A stretch of DNA of 64,000 nucleotides from Desulfitobacterium hafniense DCB-2 (GTDB lineage: Bacteria; Bacillota; Desulfitobacteriia; Desulfitobacteriales; Desulfitobacteriaceae). Numbering within the stretch: the stretch's first letter is position 1; each line of letters starts with the position of its first letter. Shown piece by piece: positions 52,512-60,745 of the stretch. The stretch spans positions 4,251,001-4,315,000 of the forward strand of contig NC_011830.1 of the NCBI RefSeq assembly GCF_000021925.1. The letters are read 5' to 3'. The notes under the pieces are model-generated. The model saw only the letters and a list, made by a program, of their open reading frames with translations. It was not told the origin of the DNA and did no database searches. Both the position numbers and the translations under genes were made by a program.

Positions 52512-53288
52512 TTAAGAAAAAATCTCAGCCCCTGCAATGTCCAGATCAGAAAACCAGAAGGACCGGACCGTGTCCTGCTTCCGGTAGGTCATAAAATGCT
52601 CAATATCCAGGTCTTTAAACCCATAAACCAGAATAATCTCCTGCACAGGATCCACAATCCAAAACTCCTTGACCCCGGAAATCATAAAGGTGTTCAGCTT
52701 ATCCACCATATCCCTGGAGCGGGTGCTGGGAGAGAGGATTTCCACCACCAGGACCGGTGTGCCCATATAGCGCCCTTGCTCATTGGTGGTCTCCGCCACA
52801 TCACAGGCAATAAACAGATCCGGCTGCATTACGTCAGGATCTTTGAACCCCTCTTTGCGGAAATGCACATCGAAAGGAGCATAGAACACCTTACAGGGCT
52901 TGCCTTTGAGGTATTTCCTGAATTCTGCAAATAAGTTTCCCGAGATTTGCTGGTGAGAAAGGCTTGGGGAACCCAACAGCACAATTTCCCCGTTGATGAA
53001 CTCCATACGCAGATCGCTTTTCTCATAGATTTCCATGAATTCCTCATAGGAGACCTTCTTGCCCCCGTACTGGTAATCCAGGGCCTTCTCCTTCATGAGA
53101 AAATAGCGGTCGGCATCTGTGATGTAGGGGGTGAGCCGTACAGCCTTCTTGCCATTTTTGGTGATCACCACTTCCTCATTTTCGTTCATGACATAGTCCA
53201 GGTACATGCCCAGGTTGTTTTTAAGCTCCGTAGCCGTGATTGTGTCGTTCGCTTTTATCGTATTAGCTTCTTTTTTATCGTCCATTTT
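52512..53288 (-). CDS. Phd antitoxin-like domain fused to a Uma2-family endonuclease-like domain
   Basis: Residues about 15-55 read ATELKNNLGMYLDYVMN and EVVITKNGKKAVRLTPY, the pattern of Phd/YefM antitoxins. From about 75 on is a Uma2 (DUF820) domain with LRMEFINGEIVLLGSPSLSH, PDLFIACD, TPVLVVEILSPSTRSRD and VKEFWIVDP, a PD-(D/E)XK-like fold. The start at 53288 has GAGGTGA before it. It lies as a lone gene between ftsZ and spoIIGA. A self-contained toxin-antitoxin-like or regulatory protein is possible. No separate partner is seen. Confidence 0.85.
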   Translation of the reverse strand, partial: KMDDKKEANTIKANDTITATELKNNLGMYLDYVMNENEEVVITKNGKKAVRLTPYITDADRYFLMKEKALDYQYGGKKVSYEEFMEIYEKSDLRMEFINGEIVLLGSPSLSHQQISGNLFAEFRKYLKGKPCKVFYAPFDVHFRKEGFKDPDVMQPDLFIACDVAETTNEQGRYMGTPVLVVEILSPSTRSRDMVDKLNTFMISGVKEFWIVDPVQEIILVYGFKDLDIEHFMTYRKQDTVRSFWFSDLDIAGAEIFS

Positions 53289-53481
53289 ATTCTCACCTCG
53301 TACAATAATTATATAATATCGCACGAATTATATCAACTATTTGTATTCAAAAATGACTACCTAAAGAGCTGTCTGCTCCGGAAAAGCCCCCGAAGGCCAA
53401 TGATAAAAAGCCAGGCCTTGCCTGCTCACTGAGCACTCAAAGCCTGACTCCTATGTACTTCATCAAAACCAATTTAACAAA

Positions 53482-54543
53482 TTAACGTCTGCGACGTAAG
53501 AATTCGGGAATATCAAGATCCTCAGATGTTGCTGCCACCGGGCGAATCGCTTCATTGGCATTTCCTCTTAAATTACCGGCAGCGGATTTTTGTTGATCAA
53601 AGCCGGTAGCAATGACCGTAACCCGAATCTCATCCTTCAGGCCTTCATCGATGACCGCACCAAAGATAATATTAGCTTCCGGATCCGCCGCTTCAGCAAT
53701 GATCTCAGAGGCCTCATTGACTTCAAATAAGGTCAGGTTTTGACCGCCGGTGATATTCAGCAGAACCCCTTGAGCGCCTTCGATAGAGGTCTCCAGCAAA
53801 GGACTGGAAATCGCTTTCCGCGCCGCATCCGCCGCTCTGTTCTCACCTGTTGCCGAACCGATTCCCATCAAAGCCGAACCGGTATTGCGCATAATGGTCT
53901 TCACATCGGCAAAGTCCAAATTAATCAGTCCGGGAACCGCTATCAAATCCGAAATCCCCTGGACCCCTTGGCGCAATACATCATCAGCGATCCGGAAAGC
54001 TTCATGAAGAGCGGTATGTTTATCCACCACTTGAAGCAAACGATCATTGGGAATGGTGATCAAGGTATCCACTTTGCTCTTAAGCTCAGCGATGCCTTTT
54101 TCGGCCTGCATAGCCCGCTTTCTGCCCTCAAAGGAAAAAGGACGTGTCACGACTCCAACCGTCAGAGCACCCAGCTCCTTAGCGATTTCAGCAACTATGG
54201 GGGCCGCTCCGGTTCCTGTGCCTCCGCCCATTCCGGCGGTAACAAAGACCATATCTGCGCCCTTCAGGACATTAATCAATTCTTCCCGGCTTTCCTCAGC
54301 CGCTTTTGACCCGATTTCAGGATTTGCTCCTGCACCAAGTCCTTTAGTTAATTTATTGCCTATCTGGACTTTCTGGCCGGCCCGCGAGAGGTTAATTGCC
54401 TGGGCATCGGTATTTACCGCTACAAAATCCACACCTTTTAAACCCGCCGTAATCATACGGTTAACCGCGTTGTTGCCACCGCCCCCGACCCCAATCACCT
54501 TAATCTGGGCGAACTGATTAAAGTCCATATCAAATTCAAGCAT
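53482..54543 (-). CDS. ftsZ: Cell division GTPase FtsZ
   Basis: FtsZ forms the division ring. The GTP-binding motifs KVIGVGGGGNNAVNRM, the G-box GGGTGTGAAP and RKAISSPLLE are present. The C-terminal tail ends EDLDIPEFLRRR, the peptide that binds SepF or similar anchors. 353 residues. ftsA is not next to it, so SepF (44.1 kb) probably is the main membrane anchor. Confidence 0.97.
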   Translation of the reverse strand: MLEFDMDFNQFAQIKVIGVGGGGNNAVNRMITAGLKGVDFVAVNTDAQAINLSRAGQKVQIGNKLTKGLGAGANPEIGSKAAEESREELINVLKGADMVFVTAGMGGGTGTGAAPIVAEIAKELGALTVGVVTRPFSFEGRKRAMQAEKGIAELKSKVDTLITIPNDRLLQVVDKHTALHEAFRIADDVLRQGVQGISDLIAVPGLINLDFADVKTIMRNTGSALMGIGSATGENRAADAARKAISSPLLETSIEGAQGVLLNITGGQNLTLFEVNEASEIIAEAADPEANIIFGAVIDEGLKDEIRVTVIATGFDQQKSAAGNLRGNANEAIRPVAATSEDLDIPEFLRRRR

Positions 54544-54777
54544 TTAGCTGACGACCCCCTCGCTTATATTAAAGAAAACCTTTTATCCATAATGCGATTT
54601 CCCAATAGAGTTAATCCCGGTTCGAAGCAAATTCAAAGTATTCCCATACCAAAAGTAAATTCTATGGACAGGCATATTATCCTTCTTTTCACTTCAATTT
54701 TTTAACATGAAATATTATCCACAAAACCTAATGTTCACGGATTATCGTCAAGAATATCCTTTTATTCTTCCCTATCT

Positions 54778-55107
54778 CTATCTCCTAATCAAATGTCGGC
54801 GAATAATCGCTAAGTTATTGAACAATCGGACTCCAAACGCCACCACAGCTGCCAGGAACAGGTCCACCCCAATCCGGTCTCCCACATAGGCAAGGATTCC
54901 AGCCAGCAGAATGTTGGTAAAGAAACCCGAAAGAAAAACAACAGAGTCAAAATGGTCTTCCTGAGCAGCACGAATACCTCCCAATACGGAGTCCAAAGCC
55001 GCCAAAATAGCCACTGAGAGATACTTCGAGTATTCAACCGGCACGGAAAACGGGCTGAACCAGCCGATAGCCAGTCCCAGGATCAGACCTAAAAATGGTA
55101 ACCACAT
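54778..55107 (-). CDS. sbp: Small basic membrane protein Sbp (DUF1290)
   Basis: The 109-residue protein has several hydrophobic segments and the conserved AALDSVLGGIRAAQEDHFDS and VGDRIGVDLFLAAVVAFGVR. The family is found between ftsQ and ftsZ in many Firmicutes, with unknown role. The ATG is preceded by GAGGAGG. Confidence 0.88.
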   Translation of the reverse strand: MWLPFLGLILGLAIGWFSPFSVPVEYSKYLSVAILAALDSVLGGIRAAQEDHFDSVVFLSGFFTNILLAGILAYVGDRIGVDLFLAAVVAFGVRLFNNLAIIRRHLIRR

Positions 55108-55125
55108 GTAAGAAATTCCTCCTCA

Positions 55126-55857
55126 TTAACGACCGATAACAGGCTTAGCAGCCGTGAAATCGATATACCTTACCCCATTCTTAAACGACTTATACCCCTC
55201 ATCATTGATCAGCGTATAAAGGGACTTAAGTTTTTCTGCCCAGGCATCAGCTTTGCCTAAACGGACCTCTATGCCATCCGTCAAAAAAAGGATAATCTGC
55301 TGGATAGGATTTACATAGATTTCCCCTATCAAAGGCCTTAACTCCTGAGGGGCTTGTCCTAACAAATTAAGGGCAGCCTTCAGACCGGGAAGATCCAATT
55401 CCTGCCCAGGACCTGCTGTATCAGGAAGAGTCACTCCATTGATCACCGGATAGCTTTGCTCAGGCCATCCCTCCCGGCGACGGAGATAAATCCCTTTACC
55501 ATCCACCTCAACTATTCCCGAAGCGACAATCACCAGAGCTACAGGGGTACGCTCCTGAACCTCCAGGACCAAACGATTGGGGAACTTCTTCTTGAATGCC
55601 ACCGACTCCACCAGAGGGTGAAGCAGCACCTTTTGCTCAAGCTGCCTTTGATCCAACATAATTAGATTTTGTCCTGTTACATCCGTAGTTAAACGTTCGA
55701 TTTCATTGAGGGGAATTTCTTGCAGGCCCTCGATGCTTACTGCTTCAATGTTAAAATAGCTGGACTGCAAGAAGAAGCTTATCCCCACTACAAAGAGTAT
55801 AACAAGTATGGAAATATAGAGAAAGGATGTAGTCGATTTCCTAGGCTCCACGGTCAC
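55126..55857 (-). CDS. ftsQ: Cell division protein FtsQ/DivIB
   Basis: One membrane helix (about residues 10-30) is followed by a POTRA domain (about 32-105; NIEAVSIEGLQEIPLNEIER, FPNRLVLEVQERTPVAL) and the FtsQ beta domain. It acts outside the membrane in the divisome. 243 residues. The GTG start is preceded by GGGGGG. Confidence 0.88.
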   Translation of the reverse strand: MTVEPRKSTTSFLYISILVILFVVGISFFLQSSYFNIEAVSIEGLQEIPLNEIERLTTDVTGQNLIMLDQRQLEQKVLLHPLVESVAFKKKFPNRLVLEVQERTPVALVIVASGIVEVDGKGIYLRRREGWPEQSYPVINGVTLPDTAGPGQELDLPGLKAALNLLGQAPQELRPLIGEIYVNPIQQIILFLTDGIEVRLGKADAWAEKLKSLYTLINDEGYKSFKNGVRYIDFTAAKPVIGR

Positions 55858-55933
55858 TCCCCCCAGCTCTCAGTATATCGAATACAATCCTCTCTGTCAT
55901 GTCTTTCTTTGGGAATCCTTTAATTTCGGCACT

Positions 55934-57193
55934 CTAAGATTTGACCCGTTTGAGCTTGGCACCTACACTGCGGTATTTTTCCTCCAGATTATCATAGCCG
56001 CGATCGATATGTCCCACCTTTTCCAGCACAGTAGCTTCTTCGGCAGCTAAAGCCGCCAGAAAAAGTGCGGCTCCCGCCCGCAGATCCGTAGCCTCTACAA
56101 AGGCGCCCTCCAGACTTTTCACACCGCGGATAATAGCTGTCCGCCCTTCCACAGTAATTTGAGCCCCCATGCGGCGAAGTTCATCCACATGCTGAAAACG
56201 GTTTTCGAAAATGGTTTCAGTAATGATGCTGGTCCCCTCAGCCATGGACAGCAGGGCCATGAATTGAGGCTGCATATCCGTTGGAAAACCGGGATGAGGC
56301 ATAGTTTTGCAATCCACTCCCTTGATTCTCCTCTTGCCCTTGACCCGAATCGTGTCATCCCCGAGGATGATCTCCGCCCCCGCTTGCAGCAGTTTAGCCG
56401 TCACAGGCTCTAAATGCTCAGGAATCACATTGCTGATTTCAATATCTCCCTGAGTCATTACGGCGGCCACCATATGGGTCCCCGCCTCGATCCGATCCGG
56501 TATCACCGTATGCTCCACAGGATAGAGCTTGCTCACTCCTTCAATGCGCAGAACATCCATGCCGGCACCGCGGACTTTTGCCCCCATCTTGTTCAGGAAA
56601 TTCTGCAGATCGATAATCTCCGGCTCCCTGGCCGCATTGTAGATAGTGGTGGTTCCTTTAGCCAGGACAGCCGCCATCATGAGGTTTTCCGTAGCTCCTA
56701 CGCTGGGGAGATCCAAATAAATCTTAGCCCCTTGGAGCTGATCCGCCCAAGCCTCGATATAACCATGTTTTTCTTTAACCTTGACCCCCAGTTCCTGGAG
56801 GCCCTTGATGTGTTGATCCATGGGCCGCGAACCAATCGCACACCCGCCCGGTTTGGAGATGCGCACCCGCCCGTTGCGAGCCAGTATGGGACCAAGGATA
56901 AGATTAGAGGCTCGCATTTGACGCATCAGTCCTTCATCCACTTCCCAGCGGGCCAGGTCTGAAGCATCTACAAGCAAAGCCTCTTTTTGATCTTCCACAT
57001 GAGCACCGAGATATTCCAGCACTTCGATCATATTGCTGATATCTGCTAAATGGGGAATATCCAATAACGTGGTTTTTCCCGAAACCAGCAAAGAAGCTGC
57101 CAGTAAAGGTAGGGATGAGTTTTTGGCTCCACTATTACGCAGTCTACCTTCCAACTGTTGTTTTCCGGTAATGACATAGCGATCCATCGCCAT
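55934..57193 (-). CDS. murA: UDP-N-acetylglucosamine 1-carboxyvinyltransferase
   Basis: MurA adds enolpyruvate to UDP-GlcNAc, the first committed step of peptidoglycan synthesis. The opening has LRNSGAKNSSLPLLAASLL. The catalytic, fosfomycin-sensitive cysteine lies in KPGGCAIGSRPMDQH (about residue 116). Later come PGFPTDMQPQFMALL and VEATDLRAGAALFLAAL. 419 residues. It is coupled to murB, 16 bases apart. Confidence 0.97.
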   Translation of the reverse strand: MAMDRYVITGKQQLEGRLRNSGAKNSSLPLLAASLLVSGKTTLLDIPHLADISNMIEVLEYLGAHVEDQKEALLVDASDLARWEVDEGLMRQMRASNLILGPILARNGRVRISKPGGCAIGSRPMDQHIKGLQELGVKVKEKHGYIEAWADQLQGAKIYLDLPSVGATENLMMAAVLAKGTTTIYNAAREPEIIDLQNFLNKMGAKVRGAGMDVLRIEGVSKLYPVEHTVIPDRIEAGTHMVAAVMTQGDIEISNVIPEHLEPVTAKLLQAGAEIILGDDTIRVKGKRRIKGVDCKTMPHPGFPTDMQPQFMALLSMAEGTSIITETIFENRFQHVDELRRMGAQITVEGRTAIIRGVKSLEGAFVEATDLRAGAALFLAALAAEEATVLEKVGHIDRGYDNLEEKYRSVGAKLKRVKS

Positions 57194-57209
57194 GAAAGAT
57201 TCCTCCCTC

Positions 57210-58091
57210 TTAGCTGGGTGGGATGTACCGCACCTCAGTCTTTAACTCAACACCGAACTGATGATGAACATCCTTTTGTATTTCCCTAATCAAGGCTAAT
57301 ACATCGCGGGCCGTGGCATTTCCTTGGTTTACTATAAAATTGGCGTGCTTTGAGGATACTTGAGCTCCGCCTAATCGCTTTCCCTTCCAACCGGCTTCCT
57401 CGATTAAACGTCCCGCCGAACCTCCGGGAGGATTGCGGAACACACTTCCTGCATTAGGCAGCTCCAAAGGCTGGGCTGCTTTGCGCCTGGCCAGGTTCTC
57501 ACTCATGGTGGCCTGGATCACATCCGGATCTCCGGGTTTCAGGTGAAAAACTCCCTCCAGGACAATGGCCTGATCCCGTAAGGAACACTCCCTATAACCA
57601 AACTGTATGTCTTCTTTAGCAAGCCGCTGCACTTCTCCCTCTGGAGCCAGGATTTTAACCTCTTCCAAAATATCCTGGATGCTCCCTCCATGGGCTCCCG
57701 CATTCATAACGACCGCTCCACCCACTGTGCCCGGAATCCCCCGGGCAAACTCCAATCCCGTCAAGCCGCGATCGGCTGCCTCTTGAGACAGCCGGGCCAA
57801 AGAATATCCCGCTCCCACAGTGACCCGTTCAGAATCCCATACAGACTGAGCTAAGCCCGTGCTGATCACCGTTACCCCGGGTAATCCTTCATCCGGAAAC
57901 AGCACATTGGAACCCCGGCCAAATAAGCGAAACGGTATGCCCTGCTCCTGACACTTAAGCCAAATTTCCCGGAGCTCTTCCTCACTTTCCGGCCAACAGA
58001 CAGTTTCAGCCAGTCCCCCTATACGCCAGGTATTCAATTTCTGCAGAGGGTACCGGTGCTCGATCCGTCCCCTCATCCCTTGCCATGTCAT
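57210..58091 (-). CDS. murB: UDP-N-acetylenolpyruvoylglucosamine reductase
   Basis: MurB reduces the MurA product with FAD and NADPH. It shows the FAD-site GRGSNVLFPDEGLPGVTV, FARGIPGTVGGAVVMNAGAH and the active-site NAGSVFRNPPGGSAGRLIEE (about residue 220). 293 residues. The ATG at 58091 has AAGGTGG 7 bases upstream, and the first 28 codons overlap the end of the preceding gene in another frame. Confidence 0.96.
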   Translation of the reverse strand: MTWQGMRGRIEHRYPLQKLNTWRIGGLAETVCWPESEEELREIWLKCQEQGIPFRLFGRGSNVLFPDEGLPGVTVISTGLAQSVWDSERVTVGAGYSLARLSQEAADRGLTGLEFARGIPGTVGGAVVMNAGAHGGSIQDILEEVKILAPEGEVQRLAKEDIQFGYRECSLRDQAIVLEGVFHLKPGDPDVIQATMSENLARRKAAQPLELPNAGSVFRNPPGGSAGRLIEEAGWKGKRLGGAQVSSKHANFIVNQGNATARDVLALIREIQKDVHHQFGVELKTEVRYIPPS

Positions 58092-58830
58092 TGGTATACC
58101 ACCTTATGTTCATCATATCATAGGCGCGCCGGATACTCCGCCAGGGAACCCCCAGCTGGAGCGCCTGCAGCACTACTGTATATACCGCGTCATCCAGGGG
58201 TTTATTCCCACAAGGGGCAACATCCCCCAGATATTCGAAGCGGTCTTTATCCCCATAGAATTCCACCTGCTCTCCCTGACAAACCCAACAGCTTTCAGTG
58301 AGAACCAGCTGGGGCCGGCGTCCAAAGCTCTCATGACCCCAACCCCCTGTAAGCCAGCTTTCAGGGATGATCCAATGCAGGCCGTTATTGATGCGAACCT
58401 CCCATTGACCTTCCTCGGTCTGCCACAGCAATGACGGTTCAAATCCGGCACAATCCAATATTTTCCACAGAAAAGGTTCATCATCTCCTACCCCGGAATT
58501 TACCGGGAGGATGATCTCTTCTTCCCAATACCTATGTAGGAACTCCGTCAGTTCAGTTTGCATAAGCCCTCGGGAGAGGCCCCATTGCCGGTGAGGATCC
58601 TCCTGAGGGATTCCGGGCCAATAGAGAATTTCTGTGGGTCCTGCATCGGATGCATCATACAGCTCCTCTTCCAGACCCGGGATTGTTCCATCTGCCCAAT
58701 CGACGCTAGCTTCAGGTGATGCTTCTCTGACTATAACATCTCTATGCAGGGCATTCAACAGAGAAAGAATTCCTTGCCACTCATCCCTATCTCGGGGAAC
58801 GAGAAGTAATATTTTCCGCTTAGGCCACAA
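58006..58830 (-). CDS. Protein of unknown function in the mur cluster
   Basis: The 274-residue soluble, acidic, tryptophan-rich protein starts LWPKRKILLLVPRDRDEWQG (TTG start, GGAAGGGAG upstream). I see no transport, catalytic or nucleotide motif. It fills the position between murG and murB where murC commonly sits, but shows no Mur ligase signature. It overlaps murB by 86 bases, longer than usual for real genes, so one end may be mis-set, though both frames are well formed. Confidence 0.6.
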   Translation of the reverse strand: MWPKRKILLLVPRDRDEWQGILSLLNALHRDVIVREASPEASVDWADGTIPGLEEELYDASDAGPTEILYWPGIPQEDPHRQWGLSRGLMQTELTEFLHRYWEEEIILPVNSGVGDDEPFLWKILDCAGFEPSLLWQTEEGQWEVRINNGLHWIIPESWLTGGWGHESFGRRPQLVLTESCWVCQGEQVEFYGDKDRFEYLGDVAPCGNKPLDDAVYTVVLQALQLGVPWRSIRRAYDMMNIRWYTNDMARDEGTDRAPVPSAEIEYLAYRGTG

Positions 58831-58901
58831 AGCAACCCACTCCCTTCCTTCTGACTGTCATATGTTATGCAGCACAGTCAGAAGGTGTGAAAGGACGGAG
58901 A

Positions 58902-60011
58902 TTATTTCCAGGCCGTATCCAGGCAGACTTTGACGATCTTATTAAGGGCATCGGGCTGACCCAGACTCCGGGCGGCTTGAGCCATCTTGCGCAGCTTTTC
59001 AGGCTTTTCTATAAGCCCTTGCACCAAGGCCCAGAGATTTTCACCGGTTAGATCTTTATCCAGAATAACACAGGCGGCACCATCTTTCTCCAGAGCCCTG
59101 GCGTTGAATTCCTGATGGTTTTCAGCTGCCAAAGGATAAGGGATAAGAATCCCCGGTTTGCCAGCTACCATAATCTCAGCTAAGGTCGTTGCTCCGGCCC
59201 GCCCCACGAATAAATCAGCACAGGCCATAGCCTCGGGCATATCCTTGAGGTATTCAAGGACCCGCCAGTTTTCCCTCTGCCACTGAATCCCCTGAGTCTT
59301 TAAACTCTCCAGAGTTTCCTGATAGGTCGCTTTACCGGTAGCCCAAATGACTTGAATATCTTTTCTGCCTGCCAAATGCTTAAGCACTGTGGGCATGGCT
59401 TGATTAATACTGCGGGCGCCCCGGCTTCCCCCTGTGACAAGGAGGGTCAGACAATCAGAGCGCAGCCCTAAACATGCCGCCCCTCTCTCCCGGGATATGT
59501 TCCCTATCTCAGGGCGAACGGGCAAACCCGTCAAAACCAACTTCCGCCTCACACCGAAGTGAGCAATGCTCTCCGGGAAGGTCACCATGACCTTGCGCAC
59601 AAAACGGGTGAGAATCTTATTGGTAATCCCCGGCAGTGCATTTTGCTCATGGAGCAAGGTCGGAATCCCAAATAAGGCCGCAGTCAATACGACCGGCCCT
59701 GCTACATATCCTCCCGTTCCCACCACAAGATCCGGTTTAAATTTTTTGAGAATCTGTTTGGTCTCCCATAGGGCTTTAAAACTCTTGCCCCCGACTTTGA
59801 GAGTTTCCAGGCTGAGTTTGCGGGGCAGCCCCTGCCCGGAAACTCCTGCAAATTCAAGCCCGGCCTCAGGAACCAGGCGCGCTTCCATCCCTTCCCGAGT
59901 GCCTATGTAAAGAATTTCAGCATCCGGCTGGTGGACGAGAATCCCTTTGGCGATGGCCAGAGCCGGATAGATATGGCCCCCTGTTCCTCCACCTGTTACA
60001 ATCACGCGCAT
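58902..60011 (-). CDS. murG: UDP-GlcNAc:lipid I N-acetylglucosaminyltransferase
   Basis: MurG converts lipid I to lipid II on the inner face of the membrane. It shows the glycine-rich loops VTGGGTGGHIYPALAIA and VTGGSRGARSINQAM, VVGTGGYVAGPVVLTA and the donor site FVGRAGATTLAEIMVAGKP (about residue 270). 369 residues. A 735-base gap separates it from ftsW. Confidence 0.97.
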   Translation of the reverse strand: MRVIVTGGGTGGHIYPALAIAKGILVHQPDAEILYIGTREGMEARLVPEAGLEFAGVSGQGLPRKLSLETLKVGGKSFKALWETKQILKKFKPDLVVGTGGYVAGPVVLTAALFGIPTLLHEQNALPGITNKILTRFVRKVMVTFPESIAHFGVRRKLVLTGLPVRPEIGNISRERGAACLGLRSDCLTLLVTGGSRGARSINQAMPTVLKHLAGRKDIQVIWATGKATYQETLESLKTQGIQWQRENWRVLEYLKDMPEAMACADLFVGRAGATTLAEIMVAGKPGILIPYPLAAENHQEFNARALEKDGAACVILDKDLTGENLWALVQGLIEKPEKLRKMAQAARSLGQPDALNKIVKVCLDTAWK

Positions 60012-60127
60012 GGAATTCTGCTCCCTTCGTGTTTGGTAAGTTTGCTTGGGTTGCTGCTTAGTGTTTTATTAGCTTGTTTTGGATAGTTCTCTCGCTCTTT
60101 AGGTATTACTCTGAAGTTAAGTCTCCA

Positions 60128-60334
60128 GGATTTTGCTATCCGCGGTCACTCTATAAAGCTGCGCGGACCAATCTAATCGCTCAAGCACTCCGCTCCGCCG
60201 GGACGCCGCCCAAATCGCTCCTGCTCAATGGGCGGTTGGAAACGTCCTGTTTCCAACCCGGCTCCGCTGCGTACTTTTCGCGAAGATTGGTTTCCGCTCG
60301 CTTTGAAGGCGTTTCCCGCTGTATAGCAAAATCC
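60128..60334. ncRNA. Structured repeat element, copy 2
   Basis: The same layout and orientation as copy 1 at 32472-32676. P1 is GGATTTTGCTAT / ATAGCAAAATCC; P2 is GCGGACCAATCT (60163-60174) / AGATTGGTTTCCGC (60284-60297); P3 is GTTGGAAAC / GTTTCCAAC (60235-60257); P4 is CGCCCA / TGGGCG (60207-60234) with the same 16-base loop as copy 1. Stem differences from copy 1 in P1, P2 and P4 are compensated on the opposite arm. Confidence 0.65.
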
Positions 60335-60513
60335 TTGGGTCCCACTTATAAGTATATGTAAGGGTGTGCTTCTTGAGACTCTTCAATCGATCCCGCAAGC
60401 TCCTTTGCACAAGCCCTGCAAGCTCTGCCCCACCACCCAAAGACGCACTCCTCAGACTAATCCCGCAAGCGAGCTTGCAATTACAGTAAGCGAGGCTTTT
60501 ACGGGAGCAGTTA

Positions 60514-60645
60514 AGCAAACTTGGGCTAAACTGCTCCCCAGACTGCGGGACGGGTCACACGGACGTGACCCGCGCCCTATTGAGCAGGAGCGATTTAGGG
60601 CGGAATCCCGCCGCTTGCAAAAGGCAGTTTAGCCCTTAGTTTGCT
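60514..60645. ncRNA. Structured repeat element, copy 3 (inverted, diverged)
   Basis: On the plus strand: P2 AGCAAACT plus GGGCTAAACTGC pairs with GCAGTTTAGCCC (60624-60635) plus AGTTTGCT (60638-60645). P3 is CGGGTCAC / GTGACCCG (60551-60572). P4 is CGCCCTA / TAGGGCG (60573-60602) with loop TTGAGCAGGAGCGATT, identical to copies 1 and 2 read on their minus strand. The rest of the 60011-60746 gap holds G+C-rich sequence with GCAAGC motifs and no gene. Confidence 0.6.
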
Positions 60646-60745
60646 CTGCGACCGTAACTTCCGAGCGTCTGTAATCGCAACTCCCTTGCACAAATTCCTG
60701 CGAAGTCTCCCTTACGCAAACTCCGCAAGCCAGCCCCAAGCGTCG

